NCBI GenBank assembly: GCA_024640825.1
Contig: JAHEEG010000020.1
Span: 1 to 37,092, forward strand
Source of the DNA: Gammaproteobacteria bacterium
GTDB taxonomy: Bacteria; Pseudomonadota; Gammaproteobacteria; Pseudomonadales; Azotimanducaceae
Length of the DNA stretch: 37,092 nucleotides
Reading direction: 5' to 3'
A program made the position numbers and the translations under genes. The notes under the pieces were generated by a model. It was not told the DNA's origin and did no database searches. It saw nothing but the letters and a program-made list of their open reading frames with translations. Shown here one piece after another: positions 29,816-37,092 of the stretch (positions within the stretch are counted from its first letter, which is position 1; each line of letters starts with the position of its first letter).

Positions 29816-30259
29816 TTATATTCTCAGGCCGTAGTTTCCGGTGAACGCCGCAGACAGTTGTCCGCCGCTTTCGATGCGGGTGTTCAGCTGGCATCTGCCC
29901 CGCCCAACCTTCGCCAACCCGTCCAGCGCAGCGGTGGCCTCCTCAGTCAGGCGACAGCGGGCAGTCATGTCGGCTCTGACCGGTTTCAGACACTCGATCC
30001 TGCCGTCCACGAAGATGATTGACGCGTCCAGGCCGCGTCGGGCCAGCTGCATGTGCAGCTGGCCCCAACCGCACAGCGAGGCCAGGGAAAATTGGCTGCC
30101 CGCGAATGCCGAGCCGTGAACGTTGACGTTTGGCGTCAGGGCAGCGCGCACGGTCAGTTCCTCATCTACGAAACTTTCCACCTCGATACCCATGGCGCTG
30201 GATATCGGTATTTCAAGATGCCACCGACGTTCCAGCTGGCGGCAGAGGTTTTCCAACAT
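29816..30259 (-). CDS. Hotdog-fold thioesterase domain protein (YiiD_C-like)
   Basis: 147 residues from the ATG at 30259. The segment IPISSAMGIEVESFVDEELTVRAALTPNVNVHGSAFAGSQFSLASLCGWGQLHMQL matches the YiiD C-terminal/putative thioesterase domain, with N-x-N and GSAFAGS forming the substrate pocket of the hotdog fold; CLKPVRADMTARC is the second half. Such domains probably hydrolyse acyl-CoA or acyl-ACP thioesters, though the natural substrate is not established. It starts 16 bases after the nitroreductase stop on the same strand, so the two are likely cotranscribed. Its end is nine bases from the convergent GH3 stop. Confidence 0.82.
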   Translation of the reverse strand: MLENLCRQLERRWHLEIPISSAMGIEVESFVDEELTVRAALTPNVNVHGSAFAGSQFSLASLCGWGQLHMQLARRGLDASIIFVDGRIECLKPVRADMTARCRLTEEATAALDGLAKVGRGRCQLNTRIESGGQLSAAFTGNYGLRI

Positions 30260-30275
30260 ACCGCCGTTTACCGCT

Positions 30276-30914
30276 CTACCACTGATTCCAGTGGATGATG
30301 TCCTCCACCGGGGGACGCTCGGCGCGCTTGAAGTCGGTACCCCGGGTGTAGGCCACGGGTAACAGAGCCACCTGCAGGACATCGTCCGGGATTCCCAGCA
30401 GATCGGCCGCCTCCTTTTCGTGCACCAGATGCAGGGTGGTGAGCGCAGAACCCAGGCCACGCGCTCGCAGCGCCAGCTGGAAGCTCCATACCGCGGGAAA
30501 AATGGACCCGTAAAAACCCGCCATCATCGCGGGCGGCGTATCTGCCGGCGGGCGGCCTGCGATGCAGGGGATCAGATGTACGGGCACGTCCTGCAGGTGT
30601 TCGGCCAGGTACAGGGCGGACCCCATGACCCGTTTGGTCTGAACATCGCCGCGTTCTGCGGCCGCTTCACCTGCCGCGGCGAGGTAGTCGCTGGCCGCTC
30701 TTCGGTAGAGGTCGGCCAATGCCTGCTTCTTGTCAGCCTCTTCCACTACCAGCCAGCGCCATGTCTGGGAATTGGAGCCGGTGGGTGCCTGCACCGCCAG
30801 TTCCAGACAGTCCTTGATCACAGATCTGGGCACCGGGCGGTCCAGATCCAGCCGCTTGCGGACGGCTCGGGTGGTGGCCAGCAGCTCGTCGGTCATCGCG
30901 ATATTGAATTCCAT
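30276..30914 (-). CDS. Nitroreductase family FMN-dependent oxidoreductase
   Basis: 212 residues with a strong GAGGGGGAAA Shine-Dalgarno before the ATG. The FMN-binding start RAVRKRLDLDRPVPRSVIKDCLELAVQAPTGSNSQTWRWLVVE (residues 16-58) is typical of nitroreductases, with the R-x-x-R-x-F-like opening modified to RAVRKRL. The C-terminal half has SFQLALRARGLGSALTTLHLVHEKEAADLLGIPDDVLQVALLPVAYTRG, the other half of the flavin site. These enzymes use NAD(P)H to reduce nitroaromatics, quinones or enones; some act on halogenated tyrosine or other natural substrates. The specific role is not evident. The 254 bases between it and the divergent amidohydrolase gene hold no gene that I can recognise. Confidence 0.9.
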   Translation of the reverse strand: MEFNIAMTDELLATTRAVRKRLDLDRPVPRSVIKDCLELAVQAPTGSNSQTWRWLVVEEADKKQALADLYRRAASDYLAAAGEAAAERGDVQTKRVMGSALYLAEHLQDVPVHLIPCIAGRPPADTPPAMMAGFYGSIFPAVWSFQLALRARGLGSALTTLHLVHEKEAADLLGIPDDVLQVALLPVAYTRGTDFKRAERPPVEDIIHWNQW

Positions 30915-31168
30915 GATTTCCCCCTCACAAGGCGCCTTGGGGCGGCCTTTTTGTCGTTCACCTGTAAACCAGGCCAGCGCTCAGGCGGGCCGTGAATGGC
31001 TAGTTTAGCCCAATTGGACCCCGGCCCATCAGTCCCTCTCGTCGGGCTGCAACGGGAGCCCTACGGTAGTAGCGTCCGGGCCAAGCTTCTTGGCGCCGCC
31101 TGAACGGCACCGTTGGCACACCCGTATCCCGGTGGTTAAGCTAGGCGATCGCAAACAGTGGGGGTTTC

Positions 31169-32488
31169 GTGGCGGAGCGTCTGTTTCGGGTCTTAATCGG
31201 TGTCGGCCTTCTGACCGGGCTTCCGCTCCTGCATCCGTTAGCTTGGGGGGATCTCACCGCCGAGATCCACGCTGCTGCGATGGCGGTAGAACCTCAGGTG
31301 ATCGGCTGGCGCCGGGAAATTCATGAGCATCCGGAACTCTCCAATCGCGAGTTCCGCACCAGCGGGCTGGTTGCCGGGCATCTGCGTGACCTGGGCATCG
31401 AGGTGGAGACGGGCGTGGCGCACACTGGGGTGGTTGGTATTTTGAAAGGTGGGATGCCTGGCCCCGTGGTGGCGCTTCGCGCCGATATGGACGGTCTGCC
31501 GGTGGTGGAACGCACCGGTCTGTCGTTTGCCTCGACGCAGCGCACGACCTATAACGGCCTCGACGTTGGCGTGATGCATGCGTGCGGCCACGACAACCAC
31601 GTTGCCATCCTCATGGGGACGGCGTCCGTGCTCAGCGCCCTTCGCGAGCAGATTCCGGGCACAATCAAGTTTCTGTTTCAGCCGGCCGAGGAAGGGGCGC
31701 CAAAAGGCGAAGAGGGCGGCGCCGCGGTGATGATGCGCGAGGGGGTCCTGAAGAACCCCGATGTCGATGCCATATTCGGTCTGCACATCTCCCAGACCGA
31801 TGCGGTGGGCGAAGCCAGTTACCGCCCCCTGGGCGCCATGGCCAGCGCTCAGCGTTTCGATATTCTGGTACGGGGCAGACAAACCCACGGCGCCGCGCCC
31901 TGGGCCGGCGTCGATCCCATCGTGGTGGGTGCGCACATCGTTACGGCTTTGCAGACCATCGTGAGCCGCAACATGGATATCACGCGGGCACCAGCGGTGG
32001 TAACCGTAGGTACCTTCGAATCCGGCGTGCGGTACAACATCGTGCCGGACGAAGCCCGCATGAGCGGCACCATCCGCAGCTTCGATCCTGCCATGCGCCG
32101 GCTCATGCATACCCGGATAGAGGATATTGCGAAATCGGTAGCGACTTCGATGGGTGCGGCGGCGGAGGTGGAAATCGATCAGGGCGTGCCAATCACATTC
32201 AATGACGAGGCGCTCACCGAAGAAATGTTGCCGACCCTGATAGACGTGTACGGTAGTGGCAACGTGGGTGTTCAGCCCCCGCGAACCGGCGCGGAAGACT
32301 TTTCTTTCTATCAGGAGCAGGTGCCCGGACTGTTTTTCTTCATCGGCGGGCGGCCGGCGGATGTCCCGCCCGAGCAGGCCATTCCCAATCACTCGCCGTA
32401 CTTTGATGCGGATGAGGGGGCTCTGGTACTGGGCGTGGAGGCCATGAGCCGTCTGGCCGTCGACTATCTACAGCAGAACTCGAGGTAA
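31169..32488 (+). CDS. Secreted M20D family amidohydrolase/carboxypeptidase
   Basis: 439 residues from a GTG at 31169 with GGGGG upstream. Residues 1-27 form a signal peptide (MAERLFRVLIGVGLLTGLPLLHPLAWG). The M20D domain shows RREIHEHPELSNREF, ALRADMDGLPVVE, the metal ligands C and H in MHACGHDNHVAIL, PAEEG with the catalytic/metal glutamates, the dimerisation domain around GRQTHGAAPWAGVDPI, and PPRTGAEDFSFY near the end. Relatives hydrolyse N-acyl amino acids, hippurate or indole-acetyl conjugates. Export suggests it scavenges acylated amino acids in the periplasm. A YcbL-like hydrolase gene follows after eight bases. Confidence 0.92.
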   Translation: MAERLFRVLIGVGLLTGLPLLHPLAWGDLTAEIHAAAMAVEPQVIGWRREIHEHPELSNREFRTSGLVAGHLRDLGIEVETGVAHTGVVGILKGGMPGPVVALRADMDGLPVVERTGLSFASTQRTTYNGLDVGVMHACGHDNHVAILMGTASVLSALREQIPGTIKFLFQPAEEGAPKGEEGGAAVMMREGVLKNPDVDAIFGLHISQTDAVGEASYRPLGAMASAQRFDILVRGRQTHGAAPWAGVDPIVVGAHIVTALQTIVSRNMDITRAPAVVTVGTFESGVRYNIVPDEARMSGTIRSFDPAMRRLMHTRIEDIAKSVATSMGAAAEVEIDQGVPITFNDEALTEEMLPTLIDVYGSGNVGVQPPRTGAEDFSFYQEQVPGLFFFIGGRPADVPPEQAIPNHSPYFDADEGALVLGVEAMSRLAVDYLQQNSR

Positions 32489-32496
32489 GGTCGGCT

Positions 32497-33153
32497 ATGG
32501 CCGCTATGAAAGTCACCGTGGTTCCGGTCACCCCCTTCCAGCAGAACTGCTCTGTCGTGTGGTGCGAGGCGACCGGCAAAGGTGCGGTGGTGGATCCGGG
32601 TGGCGACGTGGCGCGTATCTACGAGGCAGCGAAGCAGACGGGCGCCGTAATCGAAATGGTGCTCATCACCCACGGACATCTGGATCATGCCTCTGCCACC
32701 CGGGCGGTGGCCGAGCACTACGGCGTGCCCATCGTCGGTCCCCACCGGGACGATGCGTTTCTCATCTCGCAGCTCGGGGAGCAGGGGCGGCAATTTGGTC
32801 TTCCTGAAGCCGACACGTTCGAGCCTGATCGCTGGCTGGAAGATGGCGACACCGTAACCCTGGGACGACTGGAGCTGCAGGTGATCCACTGTCCCGGACA
32901 CACGCCGGGTCATGTGGTCTTCTACGAACCCGAGTCTCATTTTGCGCTGGTCGGTGATGTGATCTTCAACGGCAGCGTAGGCCGAACTGATCTGCCAGGG
33001 GGCAGCTTCGAACAGCTGGCCCACGCCATCCGTCAAAAGCTATTCCCGCTGGGGGACGAGGTGACGTTCCTGCCTGGCCACGGCAGCACCTCCACCTTTG
33101 GCTGGGAGCGTAAGTGCAACCCCTTCGTAGCCGACCTGGCCTTCGAGGACTGA
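32497..33153 (+). CDS. Metallo-beta-lactamase fold hydrolase, YcbL/GloC-like
   Basis: 218 residues, start with AAGG about seven bases upstream; ATG 32506 is an alternative. VVPVTPFQQNCSVVWCE and VDPGGD are characteristic openings of the YcbL type II glyoxalase subgroup (GloC). Metal ligands: THGHLDH (residues 58-64), H in HCPGHTPGHVVFY, D in LVGDVIFNGSVGRTDLPGG and H in LPGHGSTSTFGWER. It likely hydrolyses S-lactoylglutathione or similar thioesters in the cytosol. The C-terminus NPFVADL is typical of the subgroup. It lies eight bases after the secreted amidohydrolase and is probably cotranscribed, though the two functions look unrelated. Confidence 0.9.
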   Translation: MAAMKVTVVPVTPFQQNCSVVWCEATGKGAVVDPGGDVARIYEAAKQTGAVIEMVLITHGHLDHASATRAVAEHYGVPIVGPHRDDAFLISQLGEQGRQFGLPEADTFEPDRWLEDGDTVTLGRLELQVIHCPGHTPGHVVFYEPESHFALVGDVIFNGSVGRTDLPGGSFEQLAHAIRQKLFPLGDEVTFLPGHGSTSTFGWERKCNPFVADLAFED

Positions 33154-33224
33154 CAGGACGAGTGAATTGTGCGGCAGCACATCTATAGACGGGTGGAAGA
33201 TCGGCGGGTGGGTCGGATGCCGCC

Positions 33225-33836
33225 CTAGACCTGCCCGGAGCCAGAGGCATCTTCGAGGTACGTCAGCTCGGCTGGCGACGACCTGCGACCCAGCACGGCG
33301 TTTCGGTGTGGGAAGCGGCCGAATCTAAGGACAATATCCCGGTGCTGGTGGGCGTGCTGCAGATAGCTGCCGGTCAGGTGTCGGTAGCCTTGCGGCGTCG
33401 CGTCGCGCAGCTGCGTGAACAGTCCTACCGCCGTGTGCTGGTCCACGACGGATTCAGAGTGTTCGAACGGGAGATACAGGAATGCTCGATGATCCCAGGC
33501 CATTCCCGGATCCAGCCTGGCTTCGATGGCGGACCTCGCGACCTCGAGCGCCAGGGGGTCGGTGGCAAATGCCAGAGGTGACCCACGGTAAGCCTGACGG
33601 GAGAACTGATCGCAAACGAGGATGAAGGCGAGCGTTGCTTCGGCGCTGTCGAGCCAGCGATCCAGCTGGCCGGTCGTTGCCAGCTCGATGAGGAAGCCGA
33701 ACCGCTCGGTGATTTCCTGATCTGCAGCTGCGCCGCCCTGGAACCAGCGGTGGCGGTGTTCCTCGTCCGAGAAGCCGTTGTTCATGGTGCCGAACCAGTA
33801 GTCTAGAATGTCGGTCGCGCTCAGCGCTTCGGTCAC
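33225..33836 (-). CDS. DUF924 family protein
   Basis: 203 residues from a GTG at 33836, three bases after the stop of the upstream MBL gene, with GGGGGCT as Shine-Dalgarno inside that gene's end. DUF924 hallmarks: ILDYWFGTMN, RWFQGGAAADQEITERFGFLIE, LAFILVCDQFSRQAYRGSPLAFATDPLALEVA, FLYLPFEHSESVVDQ and FGRFPHRNAVLGRRSSPAELTYLED. The fold is all-helical and TPR-like; the biochemical role is not known to me. It is a cytoplasmic protein of normal family size, apparently the second gene of a two-gene unit. Confidence 0.9.
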   Translation of the reverse strand: MTEALSATDILDYWFGTMNNGFSDEEHRHRWFQGGAAADQEITERFGFLIELATTGQLDRWLDSAEATLAFILVCDQFSRQAYRGSPLAFATDPLALEVARSAIEARLDPGMAWDHRAFLYLPFEHSESVVDQHTAVGLFTQLRDATPQGYRHLTGSYLQHAHQHRDIVLRFGRFPHRNAVLGRRSSPAELTYLEDASGSGQV

Positions 33837-33839
33837 GGG

Positions 33840-34826
33840 TTAGAGCCCCCAGCACTCCAGGTCATTGGCAAATACCAGCGGCCCGGTAAAGTTTTTCTCT
33901 ATAGCCTCTCGAGACTGAGTCTCGCGACCCCGGGTGCGTTGCATGCGGTGGCCAAGAATCACCATTCGAACCCCCGCCTGGGCCGCGATCTGGCCGATCT
34001 GGGTAGGAGTGACGTGCAGGTCTCTGGCTTCTCCGCGTGCCGTGTCGGGGATCGCGTGATGAATCACAAGCGCGTCCGCGCCCTCGGCGAATTTCGGCAT
34101 TACGTTTTTCAGGTTGCTGAAGTCTCCGGTAAAGACGACGGATTGACCGCCGACTTCCACCCGCCATGCCAGTGCGGGCACCGGACCGTGATGGACGGGT
34201 ATGGCCGCCAGACGGATGCGTTCCGTGCCGAACCGAGCCCAGCGACGTTGCCCCGTCGCCGGTACGTTGCGGACGTCCACTTTGTATCCGCCGGTGGAGC
34301 GGAATGTGAGAAAGTCGGCAAGGTAGGCAAAGGCGCCTTGCGGTCCGATTAGCCGTTCTACAAATAGTTTGGTGTCCGGGTAGGGACCATTTCCATCCGG
34401 GCCGATGACAGGCAGCGGCCGATCGCGACCGACGAAATAGGATCCTTTGATGAAGGCCGGGAACTCTGCGGCGTGGTCAGCGTGCAGATGGGTGAAGACG
34501 ATGGCGTCCAGGTCCCGGAAGTCGGCCCCCGCCTCATCAAACCGCAGCGAGGACCCCGGCGCCGTGTCGACCAGCAGCCGGGCGTGATTGTCCAACCACA
34601 CCAGATAGCTGGCACCCGCCTGTGCGTCGGTGATTTCGGGTCCCCCCGCACCCAGGATCTGCACCCATACGCCCTCGTTGCCGCATTGGGGTGACGTGTC
34701 CCGCGGTGCTGCCCAGACGCCGCCCGGGTGCAACGCGAACAGCAGGCACAGGGTTGCAGCGATTCGCCTTGGCGCGAGGCCGCAGTGCCCCCGTCGACCC
34801 TGCACTTGCGGTTGGGAATTCAACAT
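33840..34826 (-). CDS. Exported metallo-beta-lactamase fold hydrolase (RNase Z/arylsulfatase-like branch)
   Basis: 328 residues. A signal peptide spans about residues 18-40 (PRRIAATLCLLFALHPGGVWA); a GTG at codon 8 could be the real start. The mature protein has WVQILGAGGPEI, ASYLVWLDNHARLLVDTAPGSS, the metal motif FTHLHADH (H113, H115, D117, H118), H in VHHGPVPALAWRVE, FTGDFSN and LGHRM near the end. The order resembles the tRNase Z/arylsulfatase/PQQ-linked MBL branch, but export argues against RNA processing. The substrate is probably an ester or sulfate ester in the periplasm, which is inference. DUF924 follows directly. Confidence 0.85.
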   Translation of the reverse strand: MLNSQPQVQGRRGHCGLAPRRIAATLCLLFALHPGGVWAAPRDTSPQCGNEGVWVQILGAGGPEITDAQAGASYLVWLDNHARLLVDTAPGSSLRFDEAGADFRDLDAIVFTHLHADHAAEFPAFIKGSYFVGRDRPLPVIGPDGNGPYPDTKLFVERLIGPQGAFAYLADFLTFRSTGGYKVDVRNVPATGQRRWARFGTERIRLAAIPVHHGPVPALAWRVEVGGQSVVFTGDFSNLKNVMPKFAEGADALVIHHAIPDTARGEARDLHVTPTQIGQIAAQAGVRMVILGHRMQRTRGRETQSREAIEKNFTGPLVFANDLECWGL

Positions 34827-34871
34827 GTTGGTGACTGCCGATGGTGTGTGGTTCGTTTTACAGATCTTTTG

Positions 34872-34893
34872 TGCATCTTCTATGCATCTTCTA
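34872..34893. repeat. 11-nt direct repeat, two copies
   Basis: TGCATCTTCTA occurs twice back to back in the gap between the MBL gene start and the nadE stop. It is too short to carry a function by itself but is another example of tandem duplication in this window. Confidence 0.7.
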
Positions 34894-34903
34894 TGAATGG
34901 AGG

Positions 34904-34917
34904 CTGATACGCATCAG
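34904..34917. terminator. Small hairpin at the nadE 3' end
   Basis: CTGAT-ACGC-ATCAG is a perfect five-base stem with a four-base loop that includes the nadE stop codon. No T-tract follows on the minus strand, so it is at best a weak terminator. Confidence 0.25.
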
Positions 34918-36863
34918 GGCTGAGTCTGAATCTGGATGGCGTCGATCGACTCGAGGATCCTTGCCGCGCCGGCTTCGTCCGGCATGCGCCAGTCTCCTCG
35001 TGGGGAAAGGCTGACGGTGCCTACCTTTGGTCCTGGCGGCAGCGTCGTTCGCTTGAACTGCTGCGTGAAGAAGCGTTGAAAGAATACTTTCAGCCATTTG
35101 CGCAGGGTTGCGTCGTCGTAGCGCTCTGCGAAAGCCAGCCGCGCCAGATGGAAAATTTTCTCTGCCCCGGTTCCGTGGCGCGCGAAGTGGAAAAGGAAGA
35201 AGTCGTGCAGTTCATAAGGCCCGATAATGGCTTCGGTTTCCTGGCTGATGGCGCCGGATTCCGGGGCGATTAGCTCGGGCGAGATGGGCGTCGAAAGAAT
35301 CCGTTCCAGAACTGCAGCCAGGGCTTTGTCTGCTCGATGGCGGCCGTACCAGCGCACGAGGTACCCAATCATGGTTTTCGGAACGGATGCATTGACGTTG
35401 TAGCTGGCCATGTGGTCGGCGTTGAACGTGCACCATCCCAACGCCAGCTCGGAGAGGTCCCCCGTACCCACGACGATGCCGTCCACCTGGTTGGCGGTGT
35501 TGAACAATATCTGTGTTCGTTCCCGGGCCTGTGCGTTCTCGAACACCACATCGGATTTGCTGTCGTGCTCCAGATCCGCGAGGTGCTGGCGAACCGCAGC
35601 TACGATGGACACTTCACGCAGGGAGACCCTCGCGGTGCGGCACAGTTCCCGGGCCGACTCGAGGGTATGGGCGCTGGTGCCAGGGCCAGGCAGGGTCAGA
35701 GCATGGACCTGCTCACGGCCGTGCCCGAGCTTCTCCAGCGCGTCCAGGCACACCAGCAAGGCCAGGGTGCTGTCGAGACCGCCGGATATGCCGATTACCA
35801 GGGTGCTGCTGCGAGCTGCCATCATCCGGCGCGCCAGCCCCGTCGTTTGAATGTTGAGGATTTCCCTGGCCCGGGCGTCGAACTGGCTTTCGTCCTCGGG
35901 TACGAAGGGGTGAGCGTCGTAGGTGCGAGCTAGGCCGCCGATCGCCGTTATCTTGCCCAATGCTTCCACCCGGTGATAGCCGGCGGGCCGTGGCGCGTTG
36001 CTGAAGGTCGTATTCTGCATGCGCTCGTGGCGCAATGTTCCGAGGTCCATCTCGGCCATGATGGTTGCGCCGTCGAGCGCAAACCTCGGGCCCTCGGCCA
36101 GGGGCTGACCATTTTCGCATGCGAGCAGGTGCCCGCCGAAAACCAGATCCTTGGTGGATTCGGTAGGACCGCTGGAAGCATAGAGATAGCCGCAGATGCC
36201 GCGTGCGCTGGCCATATGCACCAGGTCCCGCCGGTAGTCGGCTTTGCCGATCAGTTCGTTGCTGGCGGAGAGATTCAGGACAAGCTCGGCCCCCGCCAGG
36301 CTGTGGTTGATTCCCGGAGGGTGGGGTGCCCAGAGATCTTCGCATATCTCGATGGCGAACCGGGTGTCGCCAACGGTGAAGAGCTGATCGCGACAGATGC
36401 GGAAGGCACCGAAGGTGCTGTCGTTGATGACCTCATCCACGCCTTCCCCGCTGACGAACCAGCGTCGGTCGTAGAACTCGCCATAGTTGGGCTGGGCCGT
36501 CTTCGGTACGATGCCTTTAACGGTGCCCTCTGCTAGAACTACCGCGCAGTTCAGCAGCCGCCCGTCGGGCAGCCTCCAGGGCGCGCCAACGACGCTAACC
36601 AGCTCTTTGCTGGCGCCGGCCACCAGAATGAGGGCCTGTCGGGTCTGCTGATGCAGATCCGCGCTGAAGAACAGGTCTTCGCAGGAATAGCCGGAAATGC
36701 TCATTTCCGGGAACAGGGCGATGCTGACATTTTCGTCACGCCAGATTCGCAGCTGCTCGGCAATACGGCTGGCATTCGTCAGAGGATCGGCCAGAGACAG
36801 CGCGGGAGCGGCCGCCGCCACCCGGATAAAGCCCAGTTCTGCCCAGTTCAGCGGTGAATTCAT
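34914..36863 (-). CDS. nadE: Glutamine-dependent NAD+ synthetase
   Basis: 649 residues. It amidates nicotinate adenine dinucleotide to NAD+ using ATP and ammonia from glutamine. The N-terminal nitrilase-like glutaminase has E53 (FPEMSISGYS), K121 (VPKTAQPNYGEFYDRRWF) and C174 (EICEDLW). The C-terminal synthetase has the PP-loop SGGLDS (360-365), VGTGDLSELALGWCTFNADHMASYNVNASVPKTMIGYLVRW and the ending TLPPGPKVGTVSLSPRGDWRMP. This is the long form typical of many bacteria that lack a free-ammonia-only enzyme. It is divergent from the acyl-CoA dehydrogenase gene at the right edge, with 97 bases between; no clear promoter consensus is visible for it. Confidence 0.97.
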   Translation of the reverse strand: MNSPLNWAELGFIRVAAAAPALSLADPLTNASRIAEQLRIWRDENVSIALFPEMSISGYSCEDLFFSADLHQQTRQALILVAGASKELVSVVGAPWRLPDGRLLNCAVVLAEGTVKGIVPKTAQPNYGEFYDRRWFVSGEGVDEVINDSTFGAFRICRDQLFTVGDTRFAIEICEDLWAPHPPGINHSLAGAELVLNLSASNELIGKADYRRDLVHMASARGICGYLYASSGPTESTKDLVFGGHLLACENGQPLAEGPRFALDGATIMAEMDLGTLRHERMQNTTFSNAPRPAGYHRVEALGKITAIGGLARTYDAHPFVPEDESQFDARAREILNIQTTGLARRMMAARSSTLVIGISGGLDSTLALLVCLDALEKLGHGREQVHALTLPGPGTSAHTLESARELCRTARVSLREVSIVAAVRQHLADLEHDSKSDVVFENAQARERTQILFNTANQVDGIVVGTGDLSELALGWCTFNADHMASYNVNASVPKTMIGYLVRWYGRHRADKALAAVLERILSTPISPELIAPESGAISQETEAIIGPYELHDFFLFHFARHGTGAEKIFHLARLAFAERYDDATLRKWLKVFFQRFFTQQFKRTTLPPGPKVGTVSLSPRGDWRMPDEAGAARILESIDAIQIQTQP

Positions 36864-36960
36864 AGCTGCATTCTAACTGGGCTCGCCTTTTTAGCCCAAA
36901 GTGTAGAAAATCGGCGTCTGGCTATATTGGCACACTGACCGGCTCTGTTGGGGGATCTCT

Positions 36961-37092
36961 ATGAACTTTGAATTCTCGGAAGATCAGAAACTGCTCAAAG
37001 AACAGGCGAATGGTTTTCTGCGCGATAATTGCCCGCCCTCGTTGGTGCGGAAAATCCTCGAAAGCGGCGAAACCCATGACGTTGAGCTGTGG
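36961..37092 (+). CDS. Acyl-CoA dehydrogenase, N-terminal fragment
   Basis: The first 44 residues of a gene that runs off the right edge, with GGGGGA six bases before the ATG. MNFEFSEDQKLLKEQANGFLRDNCPPSLVRKIL is the usual opening helix of acyl-CoA dehydrogenases, FAD enzymes that introduce the alpha-beta double bond in acyl-CoA oxidation. The catalytic residue and flavin site lie outside the window, so the chain-length class is unknown. CTATAT at 36921-36926 could be part of a -10 element for this gene. Confidence 0.8.
   Translation, partial: MNFEFSEDQKLLKEQANGFLRDNCPPSLVRKILESGETHDVELW

Noticed and set aside
30915-31168. Hidden tRNA or small RNA in the largest gap
   Set aside because: No cloverleaf, T-loop or terminator is visible; only short unconvincing inverted repeats such as GGGCT...AGCCC around 31045.
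31238-32392. Long minus-strand frame opposite the M20 amidohydrolase
   Set aside because: The plus strand carries the complete M20D motif set; the opposite frame has no family features.
34904-34917. Hairpin as a nadE intrinsic terminator
   Set aside because: Stem of five pairs, includes the stop codon and has no T-tract; kept only as a low-confidence feature.

Overview
The window looks like a GC-rich chromosomal segment of a gammaproteobacterium, possibly marine. This rests on a Syd gene (a family largely restricted to Gammaproteobacteria), a GreB-type transcript-cleavage factor, a class I AroA and a PhoX-type phosphatase end. I cannot name the genus. There are no insertion sequences, phage genes, tRNAs, rRNAs or CRISPR arrays that I can see. 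Gene packing is dense: no gene-free stretch exceeds about 260 bases, stop/start overlaps are frequent, and several convergent pairs overlap or nearly touch.

Layout. 1-4.3 kb: end of a PhoX-like phosphatase, a truncated crotonase remnant, a secreted DUF2147 protein, a metallo-beta-lactamase (MBL) fold hydrolase, and a translationally coupled pair made of a phosphomannose-isomerase-like protein and a membrane metallophosphoesterase. 4.3-6.2 kb: alkylation repair (Ada/AlkA fusion plus Ogt). 6.4-9.0 kb: a TetR regulator converging on aroA, with syd upstream of aroA. 9.1-11.3 kb: a minus-strand cassette of EF-hand protein, ECF sigma factor, membrane anti-sigma candidate and Spy/CnrX-like periplasmic sensor, laid out like the CnrYXH metal-sensing systems. 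11.4-13.2 kb: greB, a two-helix membrane protein, and a 2'-5' RNA ligase.

13.2-20.3 kb is a block with a sulfur theme: mtnA with a class II aldolase, two tandem TauD/TfdA dioxygenases facing away from them, a dienoyl-CoA-reductase-like SDR, and a cystathionine gamma-synthase-type enzyme coupled to an unknown protein, a DUF427 protein and a GNAT acetyltransferase. 20.3-22.5 kb: a citrate synthase carrying a repeated heptad insert, and a divergent LysR regulator. 22.5-29.8 kb: an amino-sugar and glycoside block (SIS-domain isomerase, GH20 hexosaminidase, N-acetylhexosamine-kinase-like protein, DUF2970 protein, TonB-C lipoprotein, GH3 glycosidase). 29.8-37.1 kb: YiiD_C-type thioesterase, nitroreductase, secreted M20 amidohydrolase, YcbL-like MBL protein, DUF924 protein, secreted MBL hydrolase, NAD synthetase, and the start of an acyl-CoA dehydrogenase.

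The most interesting points are the EF-hand/ECF/anti-sigma/sensor cassette, the MtnA plus class II aldolase pair (methionine salvage or DHAP shunt), the coupled operon of unknown genes behind the cystathionine synthase, the apparently cytosolic amino-sugar route, and a recurring pattern of short tandem repeats. In-frame arrays of 18, 21 and 12 nt sit inside three genes, and an 11-nt array sits between two divergent promoters.
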